Shown: positions 41,206 to 52,006, numbered from the stretch's first letter. The stretch: 64,000 bases of DNA from JBGVSA01 sp041807905 (GCF_041807905.1 NZ_JBGVSA010000015.1:1-64000), one strand, 5' to 3'. Notes: generated from the sequence alone by a model not told the origin. Program-made: numbers and translations.

Positions 41206-43995
41206 ATGGCTGAATATCGACAGACGCTGAACATGCCCGACACCCCGTTTCCGATGCGGGGTGATCTGCCCCGCCGCGAACCGGGCTGGGTCCAACAATG
41301 GCAACAGAAAAAGCTGTACGACAAGATTCGTACGGTCAGCGCCGGTCGCCCCAAGTTCATCCTGCATGACGGCCCTCCGTACGCCAACGGTAGCCTTCAC
41401 CTGGGGCACGCCCTCAACAAGGTGCTCAAGGACATCATCGTTCGTTCCAAGACGCTGGCCGGCTTCGATGCGCCCTACGTGCCGGGTTGGGACTGCCACG
41501 GCCTGCCCATCGAACATAAGGTTGAAGTCACTCACGGAAAGAATCTGCCGGCCGACAAGGTGCGCGAACTGTGCCGCGCCTACGCCACTGAACAGGTCGC
41601 CATCCAGAAAGAAGGCTTCATCCGCCTTGGCGTGCTGGGCGACTGGGACAATCCGTACCTGACCATGGCGTTCGCCAATGAGGCCGGAGAAATCCGCGCG
41701 CTGGCGGAAATCGTCAAGGCCGGCTTTGTCTTCAAAGGCCTCAAGCCGGTCAACTGGTGCTTCGACTGTGGTTCCGCGCTGGCCGAGGCCGAAGTCGAAT
41801 ACGAAGACAAAAAGTCCGACGCCATCGACGTGGCCTTCCCGGTCGCCGATGCCGACAAGCTGGCTGCCGCTTTCGGTCTCGGCTCACTGCCCAAGCCTGC
41901 GTACGCGGTAATCTGGACCACCACGCCGTGGACGATCCCTGCCAACCAGGCGATCAACCTGCATCCGGAATTTGAGTACTCGCTCGTCGACGTCGGCGAT
42001 AAGCTGCTGGTGCTGGCGGCCGAACTGGTCGAAGGCGTGCTCAAGCGTTACGAGGTCGAAGGCAAGGTCGTCGCCAAAACCAAGGGCGCCGCACTGGACG
42101 GCATCAACTTCCGCCATCCGTTCTATGACCGCCTGTCGCCGGTCTACCTGGCGGACTACGTCGGGCTGGATGCCGGCACGGGCCTGGTCCACTCCTCCCC
42201 CGCCTACGGCGCGGACGACTTCAACACCTGGCGGGCCTACGGTCGCGGTTTCGACGAAATCATCAACCCGGTCCAGGGCAACGGTGTTTACGTGCCAACG
42301 CTGGAGTTCTTTGGCGGCCAGATGATCTGGAAGGCGAATCCGCACATCGTCGAAAAACTGCGCGAAGTCGGCAGCCTGCTCAAGCACGAAGTCATCACGC
42401 ACAGCTACATGCATTGCTGGCGCCACAAGACGCCGATCATCTATCGTGCCACCGCGCAATGGTTCATCGGCATGGACAAGCAACCGGTCAGTGGCGAGCC
42501 GCTGCGCGCACGTGCGCTCGAAGCGATCGAAGCCACCGCCTTCTACCCCGGTTGGGGCAAGCCGCGCCTGCACGCCATGATCGCCGGCCGGCCCGACTGG
42601 TGCATCTCGCGCCAGCGCAACTGGGGTGTGCCTATCCCGTTCTTCCTGCACAAGGAAACGGGCGAGCTGCATCCGCGCACTGTCGAGTTGATGGAACAAG
42701 TCGCACAGCGCGTTGAACAAGCCGGCATCGAAGCGTGGTTCAAGCTCGACGCAACCGAGTTGCTGGGCGCTGAAGCGAGCCAATACGACAAGATCAGCGA
42801 CACGCTGGACGTGTGGTTCGACTCCGGCACCACGCACTGGCACGTGCTGCGCGGCTCGCATCCGGACGGCCATGTCGTCGGCCCGCGCGCGGACCTGTAC
42901 CTCGAAGGCTCCGACCAGCATCGCGGCTGGTTCCACTCGTCGCTGCTCACGGGCGCGGCTATCGACGGCCACGCGCCTTACAAGGCGCTGCTCACCCATG
43001 GTTTCACGGTGGACGAGAAGGGCCGCAAGATGAGCAAGTCGCTCGGCAACACGATTCTGCCGGACGAAATCAACGACAAGCTGGGCGCCGAAATTCTGCG
43101 CCTGTGGGTCGCCAGCACCGATTACTCGGGCGAACTGGCCGCATCCAAGCAGATTCTCGACCGCGTGGTCGAGGTCTATCGCCGCCTGCGCAACACGCTG
43201 CGCTTCCTGCTCTCCAACACCGCCGACTTCGACATTGCCAAGCATGCGGTCCCGGTCGAGCAGTGGCTGGATATCGACCGCTACGCGCTGGCACTCACGC
43301 GCAAGCTCGCGGTGCAGTGCAAGGCCGACTACGACAGCTACGATTTCCATCGCATCGTGCAGGCGCTGCAGTTGTTCTGTTCGGATGACATGGGCAGCTT
43401 CTACCTCGACATCCTCAAGGACCGTCTGTACACCTCGGCACCCGACGCGCCGGCCCGACGCTCGGCACAGACCGCGCTGTGGCACATCACGCAGACGGTG
43501 GTGAAGCTGATGGCGCCGATCCTGTCCTTCACCGCCGAAGAAATCTGGCAGGTATTGAGTGGCAATGTCGATGACAGCGTCATGCTGCATACCTTCCACG
43601 TCCTGCCCTCGCCGGGTCAGAACGAAGAGGCCTTGCTGGAACGCTGGGGCCGCATTCGCGCCGTGCGCGGCGAGGTCGCCAAGGCTATCGAATCTGTGCG
43701 CACCGAAGGCAAGGTCGGCTCATCGCTGCAGGCGGAAGTCACCGTGCAGGCTACAGGCCAGACCTACGATGCGCTGGCCAGCCTGGGCGAGGATTTGAAG
43801 TTCGTCTTCATCACGTCCAAGGCGACGCTGGTGCAAGGGGACGAACGCATCGACGTACAGCCCTCTTCCGAGGAAAAGTGCGGACGCTGCTGGCACTATC
43901 GCGCCGATGTCGGCGCGCATGCCGAGCACCCAGAACTGTGCGGCCGTTGCGTGGCCAACCTTTACGGCGCGGGCGAAGTCCGCTCGCACGCCTGA
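41206..43995 (+). CDS. ileS: Isoleucyl-tRNA synthetase
   Basis: Charges tRNA-Ile. The 929-residue class Ia enzyme shows PPYANGSLHLGHALNK (HIGH box), the CP1 editing domain around residues 200-400, KMSKSLGN as the KMSKS loop, and a C-terminal zinc finger (CGRCWHY ... CGRCVANLYG). The latter marks the standard bacterial IleS1 type, normally sensitive to mupirocin. It begins the ileS-GNAT-lspA-fkpB-ispH gene block. Confidence 0.98.
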   Translation: MAEYRQTLNMPDTPFPMRGDLPRREPGWVQQWQQKKLYDKIRTVSAGRPKFILHDGPPYANGSLHLGHALNKVLKDIIVRSKTLAGFDAPYVPGWDCHGLPIEHKVEVTHGKNLPADKVRELCRAYATEQVAIQKEGFIRLGVLGDWDNPYLTMAFANEAGEIRALAEIVKAGFVFKGLKPVNWCFDCGSALAEAEVEYEDKKSDAIDVAFPVADADKLAAAFGLGSLPKPAYAVIWTTTPWTIPANQAINLHPEFEYSLVDVGDKLLVLAAELVEGVLKRYEVEGKVVAKTKGAALDGINFRHPFYDRLSPVYLADYVGLDAGTGLVHSSPAYGADDFNTWRAYGRGFDEIINPVQGNGVYVPTLEFFGGQMIWKANPHIVEKLREVGSLLKHEVITHSYMHCWRHKTPIIYRATAQWFIGMDKQPVSGEPLRARALEAIEATAFYPGWGKPRLHAMIAGRPDWCISRQRNWGVPIPFFLHKETGELHPRTVELMEQVAQRVEQAGIEAWFKLDATELLGAEASQYDKISDTLDVWFDSGTTHWHVLRGSHPDGHVVGPRADLYLEGSDQHRGWFHSSLLTGAAIDGHAPYKALLTHGFTVDEKGRKMSKSLGNTILPDEINDKLGAEILRLWVASTDYSGELAASKQILDRVVEVYRRLRNTLRFLLSNTADFDIAKHAVPVEQWLDIDRYALALTRKLAVQCKADYDSYDFHRIVQALQLFCSDDMGSFYLDILKDRLYTSAPDAPARRSAQTALWHITQTVVKLMAPILSFTAEEIWQVLSGNVDDSVMLHTFHVLPSPGQNEEALLERWGRIRAVRGEVAKAIESVRTEGKVGSSLQAEVTVQATGQTYDALASLGEDLKFVFITSKATLVQGDERIDVQPSSEEKCGRCWHYRADVGAHAEHPELCGRCVANLYGAGEVRSHA

Positions 43996-44000
43996 GACCG

Positions 44001-44525
44001 ATGTACCTGGATTGCGGCATTGCGAGCGTGCGCGACTGGGCGCCGGGCGACATTGCCGCACTACCGCAGTTGGCGAACAATCCGCGCATCGCGCGCAACA
44101 TGCTGGTGCTGCCGTCGCCGTACCAGTTGCTGCACGCGGTGTCGTGGGTCGGCCAGTGCATGGATGGACGCCAGCGGACGGCATGGGCCATCGAGGTGGA
44201 CGATGCCCTGGCGGGCGGAGTGAGCCTGATGTTGCGGGGCGAGCCAGAGGCCCACTCGGCGGGCATCGCGTACTGGCTCGGCGAGCCGTTCTGGGGCCGG
44301 GGCATCGCAACGGCAGTGGTTGGCGGCGTGTGCAACTACGCCTTCGACGAGTTGGGCCTGAAACGGCTGGACACCGCGGTGCTGGAATGGAATCCTGCCT
44401 CGATGCGGGTGCTCGAAAAATGCGGCTTCGCTCGCGAAGGCGTCCTGCGCCGGAGCGTCACCAAGGAAGGTCGGCTGGTCGACCGCATGATGTTCGCCAG
44501 ACTGGCGGAAGATAACGACGACTGA
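44001..44525 (+). CDS. GNAT-family N-acetyltransferase (RimJ/RimL-like)
   Basis: A 174-residue GNAT protein. The acetyl-CoA-binding P-loop region is YWLGEPFWGRGIATAVVGG, followed by LKRLDTAVLEWNPASMRVLEKCGF and the closing VDRMMFARL, the pattern of RimJ/RimL-type enzymes that acetylate protein N-termini or small molecules. The substrate is not known. It lies five bases after ileS and one base before lspA, so it is translated from the same transcript although lspA usually follows ileS directly. Confidence 0.88.
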   Translation: MYLDCGIASVRDWAPGDIAALPQLANNPRIARNMLVLPSPYQLLHAVSWVGQCMDGRQRTAWAIEVDDALAGGVSLMLRGEPEAHSAGIAYWLGEPFWGRGIATAVVGGVCNYAFDELGLKRLDTAVLEWNPASMRVLEKCGFAREGVLRRSVTKEGRLVDRMMFARLAEDNDD

Positions 44526-44526
44526 C

Positions 44527-45033
44527 ATGAACAACCTCAACAAACGATTCGCCCTGTGGCTAGGTCTGGCCGGCGCCGTCGTTGTGATCGACCAGTTCAC
44601 CAAATGGTTGATCCAGCAAAGGCTTGCCTACGGCGACGCCATCCGCGTGACGGATTTCTTCGACATTGTGTTCGTCTTCAACCGCGGCGCGGCATTCAGC
44701 TTTCTCGCCAACCATTCGGGCTGGCAGCGGTGGTTCTTCGTGATCCTGGCCGTGGTGATCTGCGGCTGGCTGCTTCAGTTGCTGTGGCGCCATCGCGGCG
44801 AAACCCTGCAGCCGCTGGCGTTCTCGCTGGTCATCGGCGGCGCCATCGGCAACGTCGTCGATCGGCTGGCGCATGGCGCCGTGGTCGATTTTCTGTATTT
44901 CCACGCGGGCAGCCTCGGCTGGCCGGCATTCAACGTGGCCGACTCGGCCATCTGCGTCGGCGTGGCGCTGATGGTGCTGGCGCAACTGCGCGAGGGTCAG
45001 GCCGCCAAAAGAACGAAAGCGAGCAGCACATGA
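44527..45033 (+). CDS. lspA: Lipoprotein signal peptidase (signal peptidase II)
   Basis: Inner-membrane aspartic protease that cleaves the signal peptide of prolipoproteins after lipidation. The 168-residue protein has four membrane segments and both catalytic aspartates: D in GNVVDRLAHG and D in AVVDFLYFH, with the NRGAAFSFL motif. Its stop overlaps the fkpB start by four bases (ATGA). It would process the lipoproteins predicted in this window, including LptE and PrsT. Confidence 0.96.
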   Translation: MNNLNKRFALWLGLAGAVVVIDQFTKWLIQQRLAYGDAIRVTDFFDIVFVFNRGAAFSFLANHSGWQRWFFVILAVVICGWLLQLLWRHRGETLQPLAFSLVIGGAIGNVVDRLAHGAVVDFLYFHAGSLGWPAFNVADSAICVGVALMVLAQLREGQAAKRTKASST

Positions 45034-45455
45034 TCGGCCCCAACAGCCTCGTTACTCTGAACTTCCGCGTCATGCATCCGGAGTCGGGCGCGGTGTTCAT
45101 CTCCACCTTCGAGTCGACCCCGGCCACCATGCAGATGGGCGCGGGCGAGCTGGCGCCGTCCATGGAAGCCCACCTGATCGGGCTGGCCCCCGGTGCCCAC
45201 AGGACCTTTGACATGGCCGCCGGCGAGGCTTTCGGCCAGTACAACCCGCAGTTGGTCGAGCGCGTCAGACGCAGCGATGTGCCTCCCGAGTTGTACCTGG
45301 AAGAGCACACGGTGCTGTCGTTCCCGGCCCCCGACGGCAGCAGCTATCCCGGGCTGGTGCGCGAGCTGACCGATACCGAAGCCGTCATCGACTTTAACCA
45401 TCCGCTCGCCGGGCGCGCGGTAAAGTTCGAAGTCCAGATCATCGGCGTCATTTGA
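45030..45455 (+). CDS. fkpB: FKBP-type peptidyl-prolyl isomerase (SlpA/FkpB type)
   Basis: A 141-residue cytoplasmic FKBP-type isomerase of the SlpA group, which carries an insert-in-flap chaperone region. Typical residues are the opening VTLNFRVMHPESGAVFISTF, the FKBP pattern MEAHLIGLAPGAHRTFDM, GEAFGQYNPQLV and DFNHPLAGRAVKFEVQI. The start overlaps the lspA stop (ATGA). The lspA-fkpB-ispH order is conserved in many proteobacteria. Confidence 0.93.
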   Translation: MIGPNSLVTLNFRVMHPESGAVFISTFESTPATMQMGAGELAPSMEAHLIGLAPGAHRTFDMAAGEAFGQYNPQLVERVRRSDVPPELYLEEHTVLSFPAPDGSSYPGLVRELTDTEAVIDFNHPLAGRAVKFEVQIIGVI

Positions 45456-45477
45456 ACGCCGGAATGGAAGACCCAGC

Positions 45478-46416
45478 ATGAACGAAGCCGAAATCATCCT
45501 TGCCAATCCGCGCGGCTTTTGCGCGGGCGTGGAGCGCGCCATCGAGATCGTCGAGCGCGCCATCCGGATTCATGGCGCGCCGATCTACGTGCGCCATGAG
45601 GTCGTGCACAACAAATTCGTGGTCGATGATCTGCGCAACAAGGGTGCGGTCTTCATTGAAGAACTCGACGAAGCCCCCGCGGGTGCCACGGTGATCTTCA
45701 GTGCTCACGGCGTGTCGCAGAACGTGCGGCGCGAAGCCGCCGAGCGCGGCCTGCGCGTATTCGACGCCACCTGCCCGTTGGTCACCAAGGTCCATGTCGA
45801 AGTGCAGAGAATGCGCGACGCCGGCCGCGAGATCATCATGATCGGTCACAAGGGCCACCCGGAAGTCGAAGGCACCATGGGCCAGTCCGAAGGCGGTATG
45901 TTCCTGGTCGAAACCGTCGACGATGTCGCAGCGCTCGTTGTGAATGATCCGGACAAGCTGGCGTACGTCACGCAAACGACGCTGTCGGTCGACGATGCGC
46001 AGACGGTGGTCGACGCGCTGCGCACGCGCTTCCCGAACATCCTGGGGCCAAAGAAAGACGACATCTGCTACGCGACCCAGAACCGCCAGGACGCCATCAA
46101 GTTCATGACACCGCAGGTCGATGTGGTGATCGTGGTAGGTTCGCGCAACAGTTCCAACTCGAACCGCCTGCGCGAAGTCGCCGCGATTCGTGGCGTGCCG
46201 GCATATCTGGTCGACAATGCCAGCGGGATCGATCCGGCATGGATCGAAGACAAGCGCCGCTTCGGCGTCAGCGCTGGCGCGTCGGCGCCCGAAGTGCTGG
46301 TCAACGAAGTCATCGAACGACTCAAGGAACTGGGCGCCAAGAACGTGCGTACCCTTGAGGGCGTCACCGAAAACGTGACTTTCCCGATTCCGAAAGAACT
46401 GCAGGTGGCACCGTGA
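45478..46416 (+). CDS. ispH: 4-hydroxy-3-methylbut-2-enyl diphosphate reductase
   Basis: Last step of the non-mevalonate isoprenoid pathway, giving isopentenyl and dimethylallyl diphosphate. The 312-residue [4Fe-4S] protein has the cluster cysteines in PRGFCAGVERAI, FDATCPLVTKVH and a third in DDICYATQNRQ, with the substrate histidines HEVVHN and HKGHPEVEG and the catalytic glutamate in EGTMGQ. Its stop overlaps the GTG start of the chorismate mutase gene by four bases. Confidence 0.97.
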   Translation: MNEAEIILANPRGFCAGVERAIEIVERAIRIHGAPIYVRHEVVHNKFVVDDLRNKGAVFIEELDEAPAGATVIFSAHGVSQNVRREAAERGLRVFDATCPLVTKVHVEVQRMRDAGREIIMIGHKGHPEVEGTMGQSEGGMFLVETVDDVAALVVNDPDKLAYVTQTTLSVDDAQTVVDALRTRFPNILGPKKDDICYATQNRQDAIKFMTPQVDVVIVVGSRNSSNSNRLREVAAIRGVPAYLVDNASGIDPAWIEDKRRFGVSAGASAPEVLVNEVIERLKELGAKNVRTLEGVTENVTFPIPKELQVAP

Positions 46417-46703
46417 GCGATACGCAAGACACCGCCCTGCTCCGCCTGGCCGAACTGCGCCGGGGCATCGACGTGCTCGACGCACAACTGATCGGCATTC
46501 TCGGCCAGCGGTTCGGCCTGACCGCAGAAGTCGGCAAGCTCAAGAAAGAGCATTCCCTGCCGCCGCAAGATCCTGCGCGCGAAGCCCAGCAGATGGCACG
46601 CATCGCCGAACTGGCAACCGGCGCGGGCCTCGACCCGGCGCTTGCCCAGCGCGTATTCCGCGCGATCATCGATACCGTGGTACAGAACCACAAGCAGGTG
46701 TAG
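46413..46703 (+). CDS. Chorismate mutase, AroQ class
   Basis: A 96-residue all-helical AroQ-type chorismate mutase, converting chorismate to prephenate for phenylalanine and tyrosine synthesis. The N-terminal RLAELRRGIDVLDAQLIGIL helix and the GLTAEVGKLKKEH region carry the arginine and lysine that bind the substrate. The GTG start at 46413 overlaps the ispH stop (GTGA). Being a single domain without prephenate dehydratase, it resembles the PchB/mono-functional group. It ends before a terminator. Confidence 0.82.
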   Translation: MSDTQDTALLRLAELRRGIDVLDAQLIGILGQRFGLTAEVGKLKKEHSLPPQDPAREAQQMARIAELATGAGLDPALAQRVFRAIIDTVVQNHKQV

Positions 46704-46728
46704 GCGTCGCTGTCCTGCTCAGACCATG

Positions 46729-46757
46729 AAAAAGCCGCCCTGGGGCGGCTTTCTTTT
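46729..46757 (+). terminator. Intrinsic terminator after the ileS-to-chorismate-mutase operon
   Basis: A stem gccgccc / gggcggc with an A-run before and a ttctttt run after. The opposing M14 carboxypeptidase gene ends just downstream, so it probably works in both directions. Confidence 0.88.
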
Positions 46758-46771
46758 GGCCGAAAAAATCA

Positions 46772-47917
46772 TCAGGCGGCTATGCCATTTGCGTTGCGCC
46801 GCAGGTATTGGAGCAACGGCAGCAGCATCGCCTCGCCCATCCGCATGCTGCGCGCGCCGTTCCAGCCGTATCGGGCATCGGGTGCGTTGGCGTTGTCCTT
46901 GAATGGCATTTCGAGCGTCAGGCCGACGCAGTTGAATGTATGGGCCACCCATTTCGAGGCAAGCGTCAGCAGTTCGCTGTCGAAACGGTTGTCCGTGTAG
47001 CCATGTTCAAGCTGGAAGTCGGGCGCGGAGAGCAGCAGGTCTTCGAGGAAGGCATGCTGGATCGCTAGATTGCGTTCGCCATAGCCGGGCACCATGTGGC
47101 TGCCGTCGATGAAGACATAAGGCAGCGTTTCGTCGCCGTGGATGTCGAGGAAGAAGTCCACGCCGCTGGCCCGCATCGCGCGCTGAACGGCGAGCACTTC
47201 CGGGCTGCGGTCGGGCGACGGGTCGCCCCACTCGCGATTGAGGTTGGCGCCAGCGGCGTTGGCGCGCAGATTACCGTTGAAGGCGCCGTCCGGATTCACG
47301 TTCGGCACGACGTACAGGCAAGCGCGTTCGCGGATCTCGCGCGCCACGCCGTCGAACGGATCAAGCAGGCGCGCGAGAAAGCCCTCAACTAACCATTCGG
47401 CCATCGATTCGCCCGGGTGCTGTCTGGCGATCATCCAGACATTCTTGCGGCCAAATGCCGGCTCGCCGACGCGAACGAGGTCGATGTCACGCCCTTCCAC
47501 GCTGCTGCCCAGGCGCTCGATGCGGGCAAAGAGCGACGCAGCGCAACGTCCGATGAAGTCCTGGTGGCGTTCGTGTGAATAAGGTTGGAAATACGCCAGC
47601 CAGACGGTGTCGCGCTCGGGCGTGAAGTCGATCATCAGGCGCTGGCCGTCGTAGCGCGTGGCGGCGATGCGAAACCAATCGGAGCGATCGTAGCTTGCTG
47701 CGCACTGATAGCCATACCAGCCGTCGGCATAGCTGCAATCGCCCGCGTTATCGATCGAAATCCGCAACGGTCGGCCGGCCACGCCGCTGATGCGGAAGTG
47801 GAACCACTGGGAGAAATCGCTGTTGGTGTCGCGGCGGATGGCAAGGTGGATATCCGAGGCGCTATGCGCCGAAATGACTTCGATGTTGCCGCTGTCGAAC
47901 TGGCTGCTGATCTCCAC
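46772..47917 (-). CDS. M14 zinc carboxypeptidase (cytosolic carboxypeptidase type)
   Basis: A 381-residue protein with an N-terminal beta-sandwich domain (about 1-125) and a C-terminal M14 peptidase domain, the layout of bacterial cytosolic carboxypeptidases related to eukaryotic CCP/AGBL enzymes. Zinc ligands are H and E in ARQHPGESMAEW and H in LDIHGDE; the catalytic glutamate lies in GLTLEMPF. There is no signal peptide. Translation starts at a GTG (47917) nine bases from a perfect AAGGAG site. It is 10 bp downstream of yaaA and may be cotranscribed. Its natural substrate is unknown. Confidence 0.88.
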   Translation of the reverse strand: MEISSQFDSGNIEVISAHSASDIHLAIRRDTNSDFSQWFHFRISGVAGRPLRISIDNAGDCSYADGWYGYQCAASYDRSDWFRIAATRYDGQRLMIDFTPERDTVWLAYFQPYSHERHQDFIGRCAASLFARIERLGSSVEGRDIDLVRVGEPAFGRKNVWMIARQHPGESMAEWLVEGFLARLLDPFDGVAREIRERACLYVVPNVNPDGAFNGNLRANAAGANLNREWGDPSPDRSPEVLAVQRAMRASGVDFFLDIHGDETLPYVFIDGSHMVPGYGERNLAIQHAFLEDLLLSAPDFQLEHGYTDNRFDSELLTLASKWVAHTFNCVGLTLEMPFKDNANAPDARYGWNGARSMRMGEAMLLPLLQYLRRNANGIAA

Positions 47918-47927
47918 ACCGCTCTCC

Positions 47928-48710
47928 TTATGCTTCCTTGCGTCGGAACACCCAGGTCGCATCGTCCGATGCGTCGGGGGCAAAGGCGTAGCCTTCAACG
48001 TCGAAGCGCTTGAGCGCTTCCGCGTCATCGATGCGATTGACAATGGCATAGCGCGCCATCAGACCCCGCGCACGCTTCGCATAGAAACTGATGATTTTGT
48101 ACTTGCCGGCCTTCCAGTCTTCGAATACGGGATGCACGATCCGTGCTCTGAGAACCTTCGGCCGCACGGATTTGAAGTACTCGTCGGACGCGAGGTTGAC
48201 CAGTACTGGCTCGGGCTTGCCCTTGCCTGCCTTGAGTTCAGCATTGAGCGCTTCGCTGATGCGGTCGCCCCAGAATGCATAGAGATCCTTGCCGGCGGGG
48301 TTCGCCAGGCGCGTGCCCATTTCCAGACGATAGGCGCGCATCAGGTCGAGGGGACGCAGCACGCCATACAGCCCGGACAGAATGCGCAGATGTTTCTGTG
48401 CGAAGGCCAGGTCCTCGGCCGACATGCCCGGCGCATCGAGCCCGCCGTAGACGTCGCCATCGAACGCGAGCGCGGCCTGCTTGGCATTCCTGGCGGTGAA
48501 TGGACGCGACCATTCCGCAAAGCGGGCGACGTTCAGATGCGCCAGTGTGTCGCTGATCCCCATGAGTTCGGAGAGCTGTTGGGGCGAGTAGTCGCGCAGT
48601 ACGCCGATGAGCGATTCAGCCGCGTCGAGAAACTGCGGCTGCGTGTGGGTCTTGGTGGTGGGCGGCGTTTCGAAATCGAGCGACTTCGCCGGAGAAATGA
48701 CCATCAGCAT
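47928..48710 (-). CDS. yaaA: Peroxide stress protein YaaA
   Basis: A 260-residue YaaA (DUF328) protein, which in Escherichia coli lowers intracellular free iron during peroxide stress and binds DNA. Family landmarks are VISPAKSLDFETPP at the start, LSGLYGVLRPLDLMRAYRLEMGT and the lysine-rich IISFYAKRARGLMARYA. ATG 48710 (MLMVISPAK) is chosen by similarity. It is divergent from bioA, 68 bp apart. Confidence 0.93.
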   Translation of the reverse strand: MLMVISPAKSLDFETPPTTKTHTQPQFLDAAESLIGVLRDYSPQQLSELMGISDTLAHLNVARFAEWSRPFTARNAKQAALAFDGDVYGGLDAPGMSAEDLAFAQKHLRILSGLYGVLRPLDLMRAYRLEMGTRLANPAGKDLYAFWGDRISEALNAELKAGKGKPEPVLVNLASDEYFKSVRPKVLRARIVHPVFEDWKAGKYKIISFYAKRARGLMARYAIVNRIDDAEALKRFDVEGYAFAPDASDDATWVFRRKEA

Positions 48711-48778
48711 GAGAAAATCCCGTAAAACACTCCCGGCCAATGATAGCCGGTTTGCCACCCGACTCGTCCCCGCCCGCC

Positions 48779-50092
48779 ATGAGCAATAACGATCTTCTCA
48801 ATCGATCCCGCAACGCCGTGTGGCACCCCTGCACGCAGATGAAGCAGCACGAGACGCTGCCGATCGTGCCGATCGTCCGCGGCGAAGGACCATGGCTCAT
48901 CGACGCCGACGGTCACCGTTACCTGGATGCGGTCAGTTCGTGGTGGGTCAACCTGTTCGGCCACTGCAACGAGCACATCAACATGCGCCTGCGCGAACAG
49001 ATGGAAAAGCTCGAACACGTGATCCTGGCCGGCTTCACGCACCAGCCGGTGGTGGAACTGTCCGAGCGTCTGTCCGCAATGACGGGCGGTGCGCTTGGCC
49101 ATGCGTTCTACGCATCCGACGGCGCTTCGGCGACCGAGATCGCGATGAAAATGAGTGCCCACTATTGGCGCAACGTTGGACGCAACGGAAAGAACGGCTT
49201 CGTGAGCCTCGCAGGCAGTTATCACGGAGAGACCGTCGGCGCGCTCGCGGTGACGGACATCCCCCTTTTCCGCGAAGCGTACGGGCCAATGGTACGTGCC
49301 GCGGCAACCGTCCCCTCCCCCGACGCACGACGGGCAAACGATGGTGAGGGCGCAAAGGACGTCGCCGTCCGCGCCGCCCGCGCATTGGAATCGTACCTCG
49401 CCGAACATCATGCCAGCATCGCTGCCTTGATCGTCGAGCCGCTCGTGCAATGCGCCAACGGCATGACCATGTATGACCCGGAATACCTCCGACTGGCCCG
49501 CGCGATCTGCCATCGTTACGACGTCCACCTCATCGCGGACGAAATTGCCGTCGGTTGTGGGCGCACGGGGAGTTTCTTCGCTGTCGAACAAGCGGGAATC
49601 TGGCCAGACTTTCTGTGCCTGTCGAAGGGTATCTCGGGCGGCTACCTGCCGCTGTCATTGGTCCTCACGACCGACCAGGTGTTCGACGCGTTCTATGACG
49701 ACGACGTGACGCGTGGTTTTCTGCATTCGCATTCGTACACCGGCAATGCACTGGCGTGCACCGCAGCGCTCGCCACGCTTGAACTGTTCGAGCGCGATGA
49801 CGTACTCGTCGCCAACCAGCAGCGTGCACAGTGGATGGCGACCGCCGCGCAAGCCTTGGTCGACCATCCGGCGGTGAGCCACGTGCGCCAGCGCGGGACG
49901 ATCCTGGCGTTCGACGTCGACGCCCGACCGGGCTTTTCGCGCACGTTCTACCGCCAGTCGCTAAAGCGCGGCCTGCTGCTGCGCCCGATCGGCAACACGG
50001 TCTATTGGATGCCGCCCTACGTACTCGACGAAGATCAGTGCGATTGGCTGGGCAGACAGACGCTCGAAGCATTGGACACGGCGCTCGCCTGA
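48779..50092 (+). CDS. bioA: Adenosylmethionine-8-amino-7-oxononanoate aminotransferase
   Basis: PLP enzyme of biotin synthesis that uses S-adenosylmethionine as amino donor to make 7,8-diaminopelargonate. The 437-residue protein shows HPCTQMKQHE and SSWWVNLFGH, which line the active site in BioA, D254 in ADEIAVGCGRTG and the Schiff-base lysine K283 in LSKGISGGYLPLS. No bioF, bioD or bioB lies near it, so the gene is separated from the rest of the pathway. It ends at a strong terminator. Confidence 0.95.
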   Translation: MSNNDLLNRSRNAVWHPCTQMKQHETLPIVPIVRGEGPWLIDADGHRYLDAVSSWWVNLFGHCNEHINMRLREQMEKLEHVILAGFTHQPVVELSERLSAMTGGALGHAFYASDGASATEIAMKMSAHYWRNVGRNGKNGFVSLAGSYHGETVGALAVTDIPLFREAYGPMVRAAATVPSPDARRANDGEGAKDVAVRAARALESYLAEHHASIAALIVEPLVQCANGMTMYDPEYLRLARAICHRYDVHLIADEIAVGCGRTGSFFAVEQAGIWPDFLCLSKGISGGYLPLSLVLTTDQVFDAFYDDDVTRGFLHSHSYTGNALACTAALATLELFERDDVLVANQQRAQWMATAAQALVDHPAVSHVRQRGTILAFDVDARPGFSRTFYRQSLKRGLLLRPIGNTVYWMPPYVLDEDQCDWLGRQTLEALDTALA

Positions 50093-50100
50093 TCGAGACG

Positions 50101-50137
50101 AAAAAAAAACGGCGCCCGCGGGCGCCGTTCTTCTTTT
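50101..50137. terminator. Bidirectional terminator between bioA and rhlE
   Basis: The palindrome cggcgcccgcgggcgccg is flanked by nine A residues on the left and ttcttctttt on the right, serving bioA on the plus strand and the helicase gene on the minus strand. Confidence 0.92.
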
Positions 50138-50149
50138 GGCCAGGCAGGA

Positions 50150-51703
<1,554 letters not shown>

Positions 51704-52006
51704 TATTTTCTTTCGTTATGGCAGCACAGGACCGCGGCCCGGGGGAAAGGGCAAAGCGGCACCCACTGCGCAAGTGGGCGCGATTGGCGCGCAAGCATCG
51801 GCGCCAAACCTGACAAGACACGGAGCTTCCGGATTGAACGGAATGTGCAGCGGAGGGGTCGGGAGCGGATGAATTCAGGCAGGAACCCAAGGTTCCAGCA
51901 AGTGCATGATTATACGGGCATCCCCTTAGGGCCGCCAGTACTTTTTGCGATGCGTCAACGTAAGTCTGCCGTGCCAGCATGCTGCGCCAGCACGGACCGC
52001 GGCGGA
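51704..52006. other. rhlE-ppa intergenic region, 303 bp, no gene seen
   Basis: It holds the rhlE promoter and possibly a leader, but I see no clear -10/-35 pair. Two inverted repeats occur: cccact...agtggg near 51763-51779, and ccgtgc...gcacgg at 51969-51995, the latter 12 bp beyond the ppa stop and possibly an mRNA end, though without a T-run. Confidence 0.5.

Noticed and set aside
41884..43599. 571-residue open frame antisense to ileS
   Set aside because: Same reason: a shadow of a strongly conserved synthetase gene.
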